NCBI GenBank assembly: GCA_008711295.1
Contig: VUYV01000044.1
Coordinates: 4,203,723 to 4,267,722 of the forward strand
DNA: 64,000 nucleotides
From: Anarhynchus alexandrinus
Taxonomy: Eukaryota; Chordata; Aves; Charadriiformes; Charadriidae
Direction of reading: 5' to 3'
Made by a program: the position numbers and the translations under genes. Positions within the stretch are counted from its first letter, which is position 1, and each line of letters begins with the position of its first letter. The notes below the pieces were generated by a model. That model did not search any database and was not told where the DNA came from. It saw only the letters and a program-made list of their open reading frames with translations. Shown here piece by piece: positions 1-13,040 of the stretch.

Positions 1-850
1 CTCCTACACCTATTCTTTCAAAGAAGGATTCATGCAATAGAGAGGAACTTGTTCTGTTCTCAGCCCTTCCTCAGTCTCTGTCCCAGTGCCTCAAATTTGC
101 TGGGCAACGCGCACTCTCAGAAGTGTGCTCCTTTAGAAACACCTCTACAACTTCATCTTATCTTCACCTTGTGATGCTTTTTTCGTCTAAGACCCTATAC
201 TGCTCCAGAAAAGAATGAATCCTTGCTCTTCACTTCAAAGCGTTTCTTTTTATTCCTGTTGTAGGTTTGACATTTTGCAGAGTGAACTCTTTTTTTTCAT
301 TAATGAATGTGAGGGTACAACCAGATCCTGAAATGCATATAGACGGTCTACGGAAATGCAAACGAACTAACATTTAAATAAACTTTAAAATGTAGAATAT
401 AAAGTATCCCTTAGTAACTTCTGCATCAAGCCAACAGCCCACTGCTTACCTGCTGTGAGCAAACACCTCTACCAATATCCTCTGCTTGCATACCAAAAGC
501 TTCTAGTGTAATTAATTTACTGTTGCTTACCTAACATCACACGTTTCCTGACTTAGATGTTTCACAGCAGAACTGAGCTTCTGTCTCCTGTTGCAGGAAT
601 GTTCTGTACGAAGAGCAGAACAGGACTTAACAGACTCATTAACTGTTTATTACAACTGCTGGTGTTTTGATCAATATAGAAACGCCGGGCTACTCCAGTA
701 ATCATAAACGCAGGTGCCTTTGGTTCTGTGTAAAATGTTGTGGAGTTCACACGTAAGACTGAGTCTGTGGATAGTATCCTTCGTTCTAGCTGCCTGTCCA
801 TCCACATTCAGAAGCTCTAGCAGACATTATACACAAGCATCAGCCTCTTA

Positions 851-870
851 TTTTTTTTTGGGGGGGGGGA
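851..870. repeat. T9/G10 homopolymer pair
   Basis: Nine T followed directly by ten G, then A. The junction of two homopolymers is a simple low-complexity tract and a likely site of length variation or sequencing error. Confidence 0.9.
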
Positions 871-3429
871 GGTGTTTGATGTGGGTCCTACCATCCAACA
901 CTTTTTGTTGATTATTTCATTTTCTTTGAAATTCAAAACATTATATATATACACCATACTGCTCGCTTGTTTGCTTTCAGTACCGCAAACTGCACTGAAC
1001 TGTTTCAGTACAAGACTGATTTCATTGTCTTTGCTGTGTGCATTAATGCTGTCAGGTTTTCTGTCCCCTGCCAGTAATACTGATTAAGTTAACGTTTCCC
1101 ACTAAGCATGGCCACCAATTCTTGTTGGGAAAGGTGACAAATTCTTCTGTTGAAGTGAAGGAATTTTTTCCTTTGATGCAAACAGAATTTGATTAGTTTA
1201 GGATCTGAATAACTTACTGATGTCAAATGGTTGACTGGTGATTCTTGTGTGCAAGACAGAACAAAATTACATGTATGAAGACATTTCAGCATAGGAAAGA
1301 ATAAAGGAGTAGAAAATTAAAAGATAGGTCATCAGTCCTTTTAGTGCTGTTACTGAAATATTACATTCCATGTTACTTTTCCACCTCTAGATTGAAATTA
1401 AAAGTAAGAAAACCTGAAAATTTAATTTCACGTTTGCCCCTAGATGTAGTTCTTAGGAAGGAAGCAGCTTGTATATAAAAGCAGAAGAGAAATAGAGAAT
1501 GACTTAATTCAAAGAAATCTGAACGTGATAGTGTTCACAATGCTGCAATGCTAAAAAAAATCTCACCCTCTTCCTCACAAAGCACAGCATCGCTGCTTAG
1601 AAGAGAAAGGGTACAAGAGAATGACTATGAAGCAGGTAGCTTCTCATTCAGGTTGAGTTTCTGTGCTCACCTGTTTAAAGAATCTGTGCAAAGTAATTAG
1701 AGATGTAAAAGTGGAGCAAAATAAAATTGGAATTATAATAATTTTAATGAGATTTGAAAGGCATTTCTTAATTCACATGCCTATCAAAAAATCCAAAGAA
1801 CGTTTCAATAAAGAACATATCTACAAGCCGCAGTTTCCAACTTTTCCATTACATGAAAGTATATCAGTGCTTTCTTGTTTCATGGTCGGAGTTCAGTTTC
1901 TTTGGCCCCACTCTGTTTCTAAAGTGTTCAGATCAAGCTAAATGGCTTCACATTGTTCAACATCTTTCCAATTTTCTACTGTAGAGGAACAGATAGAATA
2001 TATGCCTTGCCAAGTGCGAGAAATGGTGGAATCAAGTGTTGAGTTTCAATCTCAAGTTTCAATCTGTTTCACATCTTGTCGTCTGATTTATAGTATCCTT
2101 GTATCTGTTGAAATAGGTGGTTAAGCAGCCTCTATTATAAGGCTTTATGCTGACAATAATGTTAACAGTCCAAAATAATATAATTCTCTGAAAAAGAAGC
2201 TTGAAGCTATCTCTGAAATCAGACACAACAGAGACTCCTTGTACTGGCACTCAGTGAAATAAGGAGGTAGAAAGGAAATGTATGCATTAAATTATGCTTT
2301 TAAGGCACTAAGATGACAGCGTGTCTTTGTGTATTTTGATTATTTTGCATGCTATTAGGAGAGTACAATAAAAGGAGAAATTTTGGTTCCTCTTCTTCAT
2401 ATAAATACTAATAATATGCAGAATATTTTGTGAAGGATAGCTCTGTGAGATGCGATGCTTGGATTTACAGAGAGTTTTTTGATTTATTTTTTTCTGTCAA
2501 TCCATTTTTTAATAAGGAAAGATTGTTGTGAGGGTTCTGGCGTATCACCTGCTGCCTTCATTAAATGGATGTCCAAAATAAACAACCAATTCTTTACCTA
2601 ATCAATAACCTAAGTCACCAGCTTTCCAATTTGGGTTCTTTCATAGACCCCAGGACTAAGGGATTTAAATAAACCCTTCCATCTCCTGCTGCCCCAGGCA
2701 CCTTTCCTGTCCCCTCCAGGTACTTCTTGCACGTCACTGCCGTGGTATCTGAGTCTACTGGTTTGCAGTACATCCAGAACTTCTGTAATTTCCTGGCTAC
2801 ATTGGAGTTCACCAGAGGATTTTTGTAGCTCTTCCCCTATCTCTACACCTGTTGCCATACTCCTCCACTGGACTTTTTTCCACACTGTCCCATTTGAATC
2901 CCATGTGGACTCCAAAAACCTGAACGGTAGAGCCAGAGGTGTCCCAGAAGAGGAAATCTTCCTTATTGGACTCAAAATGGCTTCAAGGGATGCTTCTCAG
3001 GGCCATGTCATATCTTAGACTACCTACTTCTGTCATGCGTTTACTATCCAAGGTCCCTGCCAAAGGTTCCCTTCATCCTGGCTCGTTGAAATTTTCAATG
3101 CTAATTTAAATTTAAAGATCTCTGAGGTTTAAGTACAAGTCTCTTAGTCTATGAAAATTTTTACTGTATATTAGGAAGAGAGAAAGTACACTTTTTGCCC
3201 TCATGAAGAGAGAACAATTAAACATTCAGGGATGCTAATTTTGCCTTTACTCATGCTTTCTTCTTCTCAGATAAGTATGTGGGGATAAGTGTATATTTTA
3301 TTTTGTCTTATTATTTTAACCAAGTTAATTCTCTTCTGTTTCTTTACCCTTCAGCAAGTCTTTAATTTAGGCACAACATTTGGCAAGTGACTAAGGGTTT
3401 TGACCCTCTGGAGTATCTCTGACTCTGAG

Positions 3430-3500
3430 ACCGCACATGGGATTCCCATTAATGTCAGCTAGAATTGCCCACGCAGAGCAAGGCAGTGTCTGACCCTTCA
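3430..3500. repeat. possible ancient amniote interspersed-repeat relic
   Basis: The segment holds 'gggattcccattaatgtcag' followed by 'ttgcccacgcagagcaagg'. This resembles old amniote repeats built around the phrase 'cccattgacttcaatggg'. The resemblance is from memory and the family cannot be named; divergence is high. Confidence is low. Confidence 0.25.
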
Positions 3501-3905
3501 GAGAGAAAGAGCCTTAGTTGATAAGAGGAAAAAAAAAACAACCCAAAGTTACCTGCAGGAAAGAGCAAGGAAATGAATCAAAAGGAAACCTGGGATGCTG
3601 CTAAAGGAAGGTATTTTACAAAAAATAAAAGCAAGACGATGGAATGGAAAATCTAGATCACAGTGATGCATAAAAAGGTGGGTTCTAATTCAGACACAAG
3701 ATGAGACAAGATGGGAGTGAATTTTAATAAAGAAAAGCAGTTGCTATAGAAAGGACATTTAGCTGATCTCAAGAAACTATTTAAGGTTTTTAAATGAGTT
3801 CAATAGACAGAAAAGTATCAAAGTCCTTGGAGTAGCGTGTAGACATTAATGAGTAACGACAGTTATTGCAAAGACTGAGAGCCATCTTCTTTTATATGTT
3901 ACCAG

Positions 3906-3943
3906 AAGTTTTAGTAATGGTTTCAAGTTTTAGTAATGGTTTT
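3906..3943. repeat. 19-bp tandem duplication (2 copies)
   Basis: The unit 'aagttttagtaatggtttc' occurs twice head to tail, with only the last base differing (c then t). It looks like a recent local slippage duplication in AT-rich sequence. Confidence 0.85.
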
Positions 3944-5884
3944 AACAGGGAGATGAATGTACTGGGTCTTTTATCTTCAAGGAGAAAGGCAGAGAGATTA
4001 GCTAGCTTGTTACTCTGTGTGAAATGGTAAGATCTTTCCCATAGGCATCTTGAATTACTGTTTTTCATACTTCATTAAATGGTCTTGCAAGTACTCGCAT
4101 ATTTTCTTTCAAGATTTTGCAAAACGTTGTGAATCTGGGTAACGCAGGCAGACCTAAGAAATCTTGGGAAATCATAGACTGTGATTACTATCATTACCTT
4201 ATGCTGCAGTAGCCCCTAAGGATTCTTTTCCTGTCAGGCGGGTGCACAATCCACGCGTTATTCTGTGGCGTGCTCACCTGGCGACTGGGAAGCAATGATG
4301 CAGAGCTGGGACGGGACCTTCAGCAGGAGAGGTGTAAAGGATCCGTTTTTCAGTAACATAGGTGAGCACTGACTGAATTCATCATCCTTGTCTCTCAGAC
4401 CCATCTGGCCAGCGCTGCAAGGCACATGGGAGGAGGAGCGCAGGAGGCAGGCGGGCACGGTAGCAGACTCTACCCAGAAAATATTTCACTGGAAAAGCCC
4501 ACAAGCCAGAGGCACAAATCTGCAGCTTTCTGAGTTCAAAAACTTAGCAGTTCTGTGCTCCTTGGCCAGCTTTCACTTGCCATGAATGTGTGAATATGTA
4601 CAACAGTATTCAAATACCGATGGAAATGTGTAGGTTTATATGATTTGTCCCCGTCTGGCCTTGTAGGAATTCACTGTCTCATCAGGCTAACAAGGTATAC
4701 TGGTCATAAGTTCAGGTCATTGCATGAGAAAGACAAGAATATGTTTGAAGAAATTTGTACTGGTGCATATTCAGTATCCAGGCTATAAATTTGCACGGCG
4801 CCTCTTCACATCACTGCTGTGGTCAGAGCTTGTGCTTCGTACTAAGTAATCTTCTATTGCACAATTAAAATGAAAAACAGTGGAGTAACCATCTCTACTG
4901 CTTTTCATTAAACATAGGTATCACTGATAATATACAATGTTGTTCTTCATGAAAAAAATATTATTTTTATTCATGGTAAGTAACATTTGCTCTATGTATT
5001 ATTGCAATTAAGCCATATTACAGTGAATAAGCCACCCTCTTCCAGGCATATCTCACTTCAGAGCAAAATCACTTTAAAAATTCAAGTTCTGAAATATTCC
5101 TGGAAAGGGAAACTGTATATTTTTATTGCCAATTCAAATGGGTAAAAGTAGATCCCATCAATCTTTGATTTTCTTTAATAATTCATGAAATTTCGTGAAT
5201 CAGCAGGTAATTGGTTCTTACAGACAAGCCTCTGAGCATTTTTTCTAGTATTCAAGAGTTCCATGGATTTATGCTTCTGCATATAACAGTTAGTGCCTTT
5301 AAACAGGGACATTAAAAAATTTCCACTTACATACAAATGACCTTTTAAACAGCACCTATGATTGATTTGCAGTAGGTAAAATAACATCCCCTTACTTCCT
5401 GGTATTTCATTTACCTGACAGAACCGTCTCTCCCAGGTTTTCTCAGGGGATTTTGAGCAAGCTATTCTCAGGATTATTGTGCATCAAATTACCATCATTT
5501 CTAATGAAATAGTAAATTAGAGGTGCTGAGTAGATAACTGTTAATTTGGCTAGTCCTTGCTGACTTGAAAACTTGTCAGTCATTCTCATACCTGCATTTT
5601 GGGCTGAAAGTAGGGAGTGGTGAGGTGAGTGGAGAGAAAATAAATTAGATTTTTTTTAAATGTTGCAGTGATTTAGAAACCTAAACTAAATTGGCAATTA
5701 ATGGATTCAGGTACTTCTGAAAACTAAAAATAGCTGCATGGGGATATACAGCTCACTGGAAGTCTTAACAATTAAGCTCCTAATTCTCTTCTGAAAATGG
5801 TATCCAGCTGTTAAACCCTTTGATAATTTCCCCCTAATCTTTCTTTATGTTGGTCTGCTCACAGCTTGTAGGGAAAGCAGGCAG

Positions 5885-6190
5885 GCTGCCTCCAGGGCGA
5901 GTACGGCAGGCAGCGCGCTCCCCGGGAAGGACTGTGCCTCCCTGCTCCTCAGCATCTTTCCTTTCGGTCTTAAAACATCTGTATCTTCAGCTGAGCCATG
6001 GCGCCCCGCATCTTCATCATCTTGTTGATTAGCCAGCTCAGGGTGAGCTCGTTCATCCATCCACCGGAGTCTGTGTCCCAGTGACAGCCCCGTCCCTGCC
6101 CCACGGAGAGGATAACTCTGTTCTGGGGGGCAAACGCCGGAGCAATGGCACCACCGAGGTCGAGTGCTCTTCCAGGCTGCTCTCCTCAGT
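5885..6190. promoter_or_regulatory. CpG-richer patch, candidate regulatory region
   Basis: About fifteen CpG dinucleotides occur in 300 bases, including 'gcgcgc' and 'cccggg', against a flanking background with very few. No CR1 or other repeat is visible that would bring in CpG. Inside it lies a short + strand segment with an acceptor-like end at 5990, an ATG in good Kozak context at 5998 and a donor-like GTGAGC at 6043. It may be a small CpG island or simply a GC-rich pocket; no transcript evidence is available. Confidence 0.3.
5991..6042 (+). other. candidate exon with start codon and hydrophobic N-terminus
   Basis: The segment is preceded by 'tgtatcttcag' and ends AGG before GTGAGC, a good donor. 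It contains 'gccATGg' at 5998 directly after an in-frame stop (5992-5994). The reading frame begins MAPRIFIILLISQLR, which resembles the first part of a signal peptide or membrane anchor. Read through without splicing it stops at 6082-6084 after 28 codons. I do not recognise the protein. Splice signals and a hydrophobic start of this quality occur by chance, so this stays a candidate. Confidence 0.15.
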
Positions 6191-9100
6191 GGGTCTTCTG
6201 CTGTCTCTTAAGCACGGGGCTCACCCTGCAGTGAACAGCATCTCACTGCTGCCTCTACTGCCTTGATTATCTCTTCACTGCCAACGTTGACAAAATTTTG
6301 ATGAACTTACCAGTTTAGGATTGTTCTGCCAAATTTGATAGGGTACAAAGTTGGAGTAAGAAGTTTTTGGAAGTTACCAGGAGGGCACGTTTATACATTT
6401 ATGTTACAATCATTAAAAAAATTCATTTTGGTCACAAAGTTGAACAGGCTAAGATGTATTATAAAATAACCATAGTTAAGAACCCAAAGCAATTTAATTG
6501 AACAATTTCAGGTCTTTAGGTTTACCAGATGTGTACTACTAAGCCAGATTAAAAAACAGATTCCCTGGCTTAGTTTTGGTGATCTACCTTGTTCTTCCTT
6601 GTTCTTCCTTGTTGAAGCAAAAGTGACCGTAGCAATTATAGAAAACAACAACATCACAAAACTGGGAGAAGAACCCAGCATGGCATTAAGACTAAGAGGT
6701 ATAAAATACCCTGGAGAAAACTTGAAATAAATGTAATTAAAATGACCTCTTCCCCCTGAAAAATTATTCTTCAGTGAAGCACAACCCATTGAAATACTTC
6801 TATTATAGAAGAGTCTTCATGATAAATCCTGTCTTACAGGTTCATTGATTTAATCAAAAAGATCATCTTAATGAAAATGCTAATTCTTCATTTGGGTGAA
6901 GCGAGGCACGGAGGCCTCGAGTAAAATTTCCAAGCCAGCGGGGACCACGACCCCCACGTTCTGCATTGGACCTCACTCCCACAGCCAAGATCTATATGAT
7001 ACAATAATATATGTCCTGTTCCTCTTCTCTGCACTTGTTTAGCAGTGATGTAGCTGGTCTAACAAAACCGAGGACGGAGGTGCACTTCATGAGAACTAAC
7101 CTTTGCACAAAGGCTGGGGTTGGAAAGAGTACTGGTATTTCATATCTAATATTCTTCACAGCCTTGGGTCTAGAATTTATGTATTCACAACAGTGTCAAA
7201 TACCATTACTAATGAAAGCTGCGGCTTGCTGTTAGAAAGGTACATATCACAGAGCGCATGACAGCGTAACTGAGAATACGTTTTCAGTTCAGTGTATCGC
7301 AGAACCGAAATTCTCTTCGAAGAGAACAACTTGCAGTCACAAAATGTATCACCAGAAAATGAACTGGAGGCACAAATCAAAGCACCTGTACCAGTAGCTG
7401 CATGTATAGTATCTTCAATGAGACAACTTTCCTCTTGAATATTTGACCCCAGCTGTAGTTGCTAATCAGCATCAATCTCAACAACTGTGCTTAGGGCACA
7501 TGCCTGCCTTTCTTGATGAGACACCGGCAACAGACGTATTCATTTGTAAATGAGCTATTAGATTACACTTTCCTGTCTGTATATGCATTTACTTCAGAAG
7601 AACTTAAAAGTATGTGTAAATACGTGCACCATTGATTAGGTCTCTGCGGTATGAATTAATATGGTTGCGGCTCATGGGGGGAGGGATGATATGTGGTTGT
7701 GGGATTGTGAAGGGGAAGTCATTTCTGTGAAAACTGGTTGATTTGAATACAGGTTCACTCATGGGATAGGCACTTCCACCTGCACCAGTCACTAAATCTA
7801 TAAAAGACATATTAATTATTAATTCATGATCACTTTAGATTTATTATGTAGACCCAAACCAGTCACAGTCTCACCAATTTTCATCACTGCCTCCAGACCT
7901 CGACAGAGAACCAGTAAATAGTTGCATGTTCATTCTGAAAAATTCAGTATAAAATGAGATACTAACATAAACAGTTCTGGATCCAGATGCGTATAGATTT
8001 TTCTTCAGCAGAACTAAGCCAGTTTTGATCTTGGAAGGCTGTCTTCAGGATGGTGCTAGGGAATTTGGGTTTTACAGGACTAGGATATTTTACCCAGGTT
8101 GGTATACTGCACCTACTATCCAGTTCTGCAAACACAGAAGCATATGACTTTGAAATCAGTGGATGTACTCACACAAGTAAAACTGCTCTCTGATTGTACT
8201 GCTAGTAGGATCAGATTCCTAATTAATGAATGTGGTCTTGGTGCTCAGTAAATTAAGATAGAACAGAAGATTGCTGTTGATACTATTATGTCAGGGAGTT
8301 TTGCAATTAGTGTTCGAATTTTCATTTTAGTACTTCATTCAGCTCCTCCTTCCCACGCTAACGATTAAGTTCCCCAGCCACAAAACATCCATTACATTGT
8401 GCATGTTGTCTGCAGCATTGATATACAGTCCCATCAGCTACGGTATAAGCTCTTATTTCACCTTCATTTACTAATATAGTCTTCACTATTGAATACTGAT
8501 GCAGGCAAAGTAGCAAAACAGTCCTCATCAACATTTCACACATAGTGTAAACAAAACTGATGAAAACTGACTCATCCATGCCCACTTAAAAGATTGGTGT
8601 TCTACAACCATTCTTAATTGCCTTTTAATCTTATCTTTGAGTTCCTTCCCAACCTGACTGTATCCAATGTCTTCCATCCTGTAACACAAACTCTTCCTTT
8701 CTGCTGAGCAATCAGACCCTTACTTCATCAGCAACGAACTTGTCAGTGAAAGTGAGATGACAAATCTATGCCCTGCTATATACGATAGAAGTCAGAGCTT
8801 CTCATGGCACAGAGCTGCTGCACAGCACTTATAAATGATTTATGCTTCTCATATCCCCACATTCTTTATTCCATTGCCAGCAGGACCTTGTTGCAGCGCC
8901 TTCACTAATCACAGTGTGGCTATAAGCCCTGAAGATATTTGCCAAACTCTGTCACCTTGTAGGTTCAGGAGTCCCCACGCTTGTCCCACATGCATCTTCT
9001 CTTGCTTCTTCCTTCCACAGCTTCCCCACTGCCACAAGCATGAAACTCCCTTTATCTCTGTGTAACAAATCCAGGATTGATTTCTTGCCAAAACCAGTGA

Positions 9101-11524
9101 GGAAATGCAGAGGAAAAATATTCTGCATTTGGTGGTCAGACATTCCCCTCTCTTTGTGAGTGACATGAAAGTTGAACCCCGGTACCCATACTCTTTAGAT
9201 GAGCATGCTGATAGCAGACTGTCCTGTGCTGGGCTTCCTCTTCTTTTTGCATTCACAGAGAAGCTCAGAAGGCACTTGGTTTTATTCTAAGATGAAAGAA
9301 GACTTTTTTCTTCCTCTACAAAAAGGAAATGTTTTTCATTGCAGGGCTGAATATAGACATGATGTGAAGAAGGATGTGAGTGGGATGAGAAGAGCATCTT
9401 TCCATCATGTATGTGGCTGAGGATATAAGCCACAAAGAGCAGTGCTAATGGGATGGGGAAGTCCCGCTCTTCTCACATCTTGCCCATTCAGTTCTAATTG
9501 TGCACTGCCAAACGTCACAAGACATTGGCAGATTATTACAATGTCAAGGTAAAAATTCATAGTAGAAAGCACAAAACTGTCCGATCCTATTAACAGACCT
9601 TTCAAAGTATAAAGGATTTCACCAAGTGAGAAGGAGCTAATGTGATGGAAATAGTAAATTATAGGCCTATAATATCATGCTTGTATTTAACGGAAGTATA
9701 TCAGAATTGCAAAAGATACCATTTGAAATATACTTAGCAATGCAGAGCATAGATACTATTAATAGCATAAAAGGAATACAAATGTATTTACCCAAATGCC
9801 ACAAATCTTACTGGGCATGTATAGAATATGCTGGTTTTGCACAAGGATTGAAATTAATAGGCATGACCTTTTTCTGACTTGCCTTTCATCCTCATAAATT
9901 CAGCATGTTTGCAAAACAGGCTCAGCGGGATTTGTTTGTGATTTTTTTGTACATCAAACACAACAAAACTTACAATCTTTTTTTATTCCCGGTAGTCTGT
10001 TAAATAACAAATATTGTAACAAGCTGTATCCTCTCCGAGTCGTGGCAGTATTAGAAGGTTAACATCTCGATTTATTTACAAGCAAGAATCCATCCTTGGA
10101 TGAGCTTTTCCAGTAGTCAGTCTGGACTTTATTCATAGACAATAGTGATGTTTAGAGCCAAAATAGGGAAAGCTTAGTCAGAATGAATAGATGGTATTAA
10201 TTACACTGCATTCAGAATGCACACAGCAAGGGCTCCCTGGTAAGTGGTTGATTTTCAGCTTCCAGTATCCCTTGGTCAAACATATGCACAGGTATGGTGA
10301 TGAGAAATCCTGCATCCCGCCAGGCACTCATTTAATTCAAGATTTTCTATTCAATGGACGCCAATAATAATATTTCACAGAGAGATGCAACAGCTCCACT
10401 AAGGAAAATTATCTGCTCCTTTGGAGAGTATTTTCTTACCCCCTGGCAACCAGCTACTAACTAATGTTCTTAATCTCAGTGATTTGCATCTTTTGTATTC
10501 TCCTCATATTTGAGGTTCAGGTTATCCATTTGTACATCTAGTCCCTTCAGGAACAGTGGTAATCTCTGTGCCTGCGTGTTGTGAGTGTTACAGTCTGAGC
10601 AGTATGGATTGGGGAGCACATATTCCATTCCATTTTTAAGGTAAGCCTTTCCCTACCACTAAACACTGCTTGTCTTATAGTTTGTAAAGGGGCAAATAGA
10701 CTGAGCTTCCCTGAATTTCTGAGTATTTTGTATAGCTCTTCAAGTGGCCCAGAAGTTTCCTAAGCATTTGGTGTCCTTAGAAAAGAAATAACCAATGCTG
10801 CTTCTTCCACCATGTCAGCAGAAATACCTCTGAAACCATGATTTTCTACTTTTCTTTTTCTGGGTGCTGATTTTCCAGCAAGCGGCAATGGAGGTCCAGA
10901 ATAAAATTGATCTCTTCCATACAAATGATACTAAAATACAAAGCTGCAGATTTCTTTAGAGCTTAGGATGTGGTAGGCTGAGTCAAGCCACCATGAAAAT
11001 ACTTCCAACAGTTTACCAGCAGCTTGGAGCTGTGTGATGCTGCTCTCTTCTGCCGTCTTCTCTCGCCTGGGTAGTGCCCAGAGCGAGACCGTGCGTAGAA
11101 GGAGGTGTGTATGAGAGTGGCATCACTGGACCCTTGAGGGAGTAGTTGAGGGAGAACTCAAGTTTTAAAAGCCACCGGAAGATCCCTGCTTCAGGGTTAA
11201 CTTAATTTTCTGATAAAGAAGTTGTGACCTTTTCAAATATTCTGAATTACAGTTTGGGTCTCACAGGTCTCTGCTATTTGCAGTGGCACAAGCCGCTCTC
11301 TAAGGATTCTGTCGTACCACAGCATTAACAGATCTCAGAGGTGTAACTTGGAGGCCTACAAAATACTTCAGAGGAACAAAATTCCTTAAAAACATCTTGT
11401 TGTAGAAAACCAAACCTTATACATTTAAGACTGTCCAAGGGAGCAGCTTCATTAGAGGATAGGTTTCCTTTTTAAAGTACAGCTTTGGCAGATTGTAGCT
11501 AAAACATACACCAAATAGCATAAA
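6191..11524. other. single-copy DNA, no gene seen
   Basis: No coding region, RNA gene or transposon is recognised. All frames are broken at short intervals; the longest, 115 codons at 8909-9256 on the minus strand, has no recognisable domain and is overlapped by open frames on the other strand. A 10-bp unit 'gttcttcctt' is present twice at 6591-6610. A 47-bp segment at 10594-10640 is bordered by splice-like signals. Confidence 0.6.
10594..10640 (+). other. candidate 47-nt exon
   Basis: The segment begins after 'gagtgttacag' and ends AAG before GTAAGC, a strong donor. One frame is open (SEQYGLGSTYSIPFL plus two bases). The upstream tract is T/G-rich rather than a clean pyrimidine run, so the acceptor is only moderate. 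No protein family is recognised. Confidence 0.12.
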
Positions 11525-11538
11525 GGGGGGGGGGGGGN
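11525..11538. repeat. poly-G run ending in an unresolved base
   Basis: Thirteen G are followed by N at 11538. The N probably marks a run length that the assembly could not resolve, or disagreement between read types. Confidence 0.9.
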
Positions 11539-12730
11539 CTCCACTGACTTCAGCAGTGAAGGAATAGGAAATTTGGCAAGGCGTCAGCGGCCAGAGGATC
11601 GTTGCCCCGACTTGTTATGCACAATGAGTTCATGAAAGACTAGAAGAAAAGTTAAAATCTTGCCAGACCAAGTGTGAGCTTTTAACGTGCTAAAAATTTC
11701 CCAAATGGACTTTTATTAATTGCCTGGTTTTCAAGTCAGAGTGTTGTACCATTTTTTGTATTAATTACTGTGAGCAGTAGCCTTTAGTTGCCTAACTACC
11801 TTATTTTCAATATTTCTTACAACTGCTTTGTCCCATGAGACCTCAGTGAGGAGGCAGAGAGGCCATGGAAATAGGTTAATAAGAGGTCGCATGAACCTTT
11901 CAGCACTTCATGAAAGCCTGACAAAACTTTTGGCCCAGGGAGAGCTTGCTGTTGAGACGGTGATGCTAAATTGCAATAAAAGACAGAAAGAAAACAAGGC
12001 TGCTGAGGTTTTTACAGCAGATCCAAAGGTACTGATGAATTATATGGGTGTCAGTCCTATGTGCTGAGATTTTTATTTCTCCCCAGTTTACTTATTTTCT
12101 AAAGCTACAAAATTGCGTCTTATGTTAGAATAACATTATGAAGAGTGCCAAAACCACTTTTGCTAAAGTTAGGAAATGCCAGTATAAGAGTGCCAATACA
12201 ATCTCAGTTTGGTCTTCCTCTGTCTCGCAGAAAAATGCCACAATTAATTATATGACTGCGTGCCACTTTTTTCACAAGGTGCTTGCCTTTTTCAACATCT
12301 GGATTGAAACGATGTTCAACCCTATGTAGTATATAGGCTTTGCAGCAAAGAATTCCATTTTCCATAGAAACTGTTGTTACACTTGCGCTGAAGTTCTCAA
12401 GTGGAATCTGAAGCAAGAAAGGGGTGGCAGAAGGGAAAAAAAAGAAGTTTCAGGTTTGCCCAGTTCAGCTGCACTGGTGTGCCTGGAGGTGCCTGTGCTC
12501 CTGCCGCAGACCCCCTGCGTGTAGGCAGCTCGTGGCTAATTGTGTTCTCCATTTGCTCAATTCCTAACCTGATTTTCTGGACCCTGACTTGCAGAACTGC
12601 TGTGATTTCACTTCTGTTACGGAAAACAAAGTGATCACTGAAGTAAGGACAATGCCATGCCTCATGGGCACAAGCAAGGCTATTTGTACAATAGTTGTAA
12701 CCTGACTTTACCCCATTGGGTTTTGCTATA
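11539..12730. other. single-copy DNA with one unassigned open frame
   Basis: Open frame 11828-12067 on the plus strand (79 codons, first ATG at 11828, a further ATG at 11891) has a fairly balanced amino-acid composition, with segments such as LHESLTKLLAQGELAVETV and KRQKENKAAEVF. No family is recognised, there is no good splice site at its borders, and no homologue can be searched for here. It is more likely chance than a gene. The rest of the stretch shows nothing. Confidence 0.35.
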
Positions 12731-12823
12731 TCATAGAATCATAGAATGGTTTAGGTTGGAAGGGACCTTGAAGATCATCGAGTTCCAACCACCCTGCCAT
12801 AGGCAGGGACACCTCCCACTAGA
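12731..12823 (-). mobile_element. CR1 LINE fragment, 3' end only
   Basis: The plus strand starts with two copies of an octamer (tcatagaatcatagaatgg), followed by 'ttggaagggaccttgaagat' and 'cagggacacctcccac'. This is the reverse complement of the CR1 3' UTR end typical of birds, so the element lies on the minus strand. Only about 93 bp remain, which is a severe 5' truncation as is usual for CR1. No coding sequence is left. The very 3' end is intact, so this is an insertion and not a random relic. Confidence 0.95.
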
Positions 12824-12848
12824 AATATGGATGCTGTTCTGCCAGCAT

Positions 12849-12891
12849 TGCTTGTATGAGTATTATGTATTGTATGCTTGTATGAGTATTA
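12849..12891. repeat. partial tandem duplication, 26-bp period
   Basis: The 17-mer 'tgcttgtatgagtatta' occurs at 12849 and again at 12875, separated by 'tgtattgta'. It lies 26 bp beyond the truncated end of the CR1 copy and may have arisen at or after that insertion. A short ATT run follows at 12925-12938. Confidence 0.8.
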
Positions 12892-13040
12892 CATACTCTG
12901 AAAGTTGGTACACTAGCATTAAAACTATTATTATTATTCTTTTCAAGCTTTTCTTGGGGGAAAAAAGAAGTTTGTTTTGCTTTGTTTTTTTAAAAAAGGT
13001 AACCATTGATGGTTTGCAGCTTCTGTTTTCCCGTATCTAG

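Larger units (their letters stand above)
1..5840. other. AT-rich single-copy DNA, no gene seen
   Basis: No coding region, RNA gene or young transposon can be supported here. The longest open frame, 121 codons on the minus strand at 2610-2975, resembles no family I know and lacks clear splice sites or promoter signals. Small structures visible are a T9G10 run at 851-870, a 19-bp unit present twice at 3906-3943, and a possible ancient repeat near 3430-3500. A TATATAAAAG box at 1472 has no CpG-rich or coding context. Confidence 0.6.

Noticed and set aside
450..502. Minus-strand 53-nt segment ending in a strong CAG/GTAAGC donor with an open frame of 17 codons
   Set aside because: The acceptor side is AT-rich with no pyrimidine tract, and 17 open codons is expected by chance.
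1472..1484. TATATAAAAGCAG box
   Set aside because: No CpG, CCAAT or coding context; isolated TATA-like words are frequent in AT-rich DNA. The same applies to TATAAAAAGG at 41047 and TATAAAGAAGG at 54647.
2610..2975. 121-codon minus-strand frame, considered as a retroelement or exon remnant
   Set aside because: No retroelement motif, no flanking repeat ends and no convincing splice borders.
10225..10240. Micro-exon-like 24-nt segment before CTG/GTAAGT near 10240
   Set aside because: Acceptor tract is weak, and the segment is too short to carry any coding signal.
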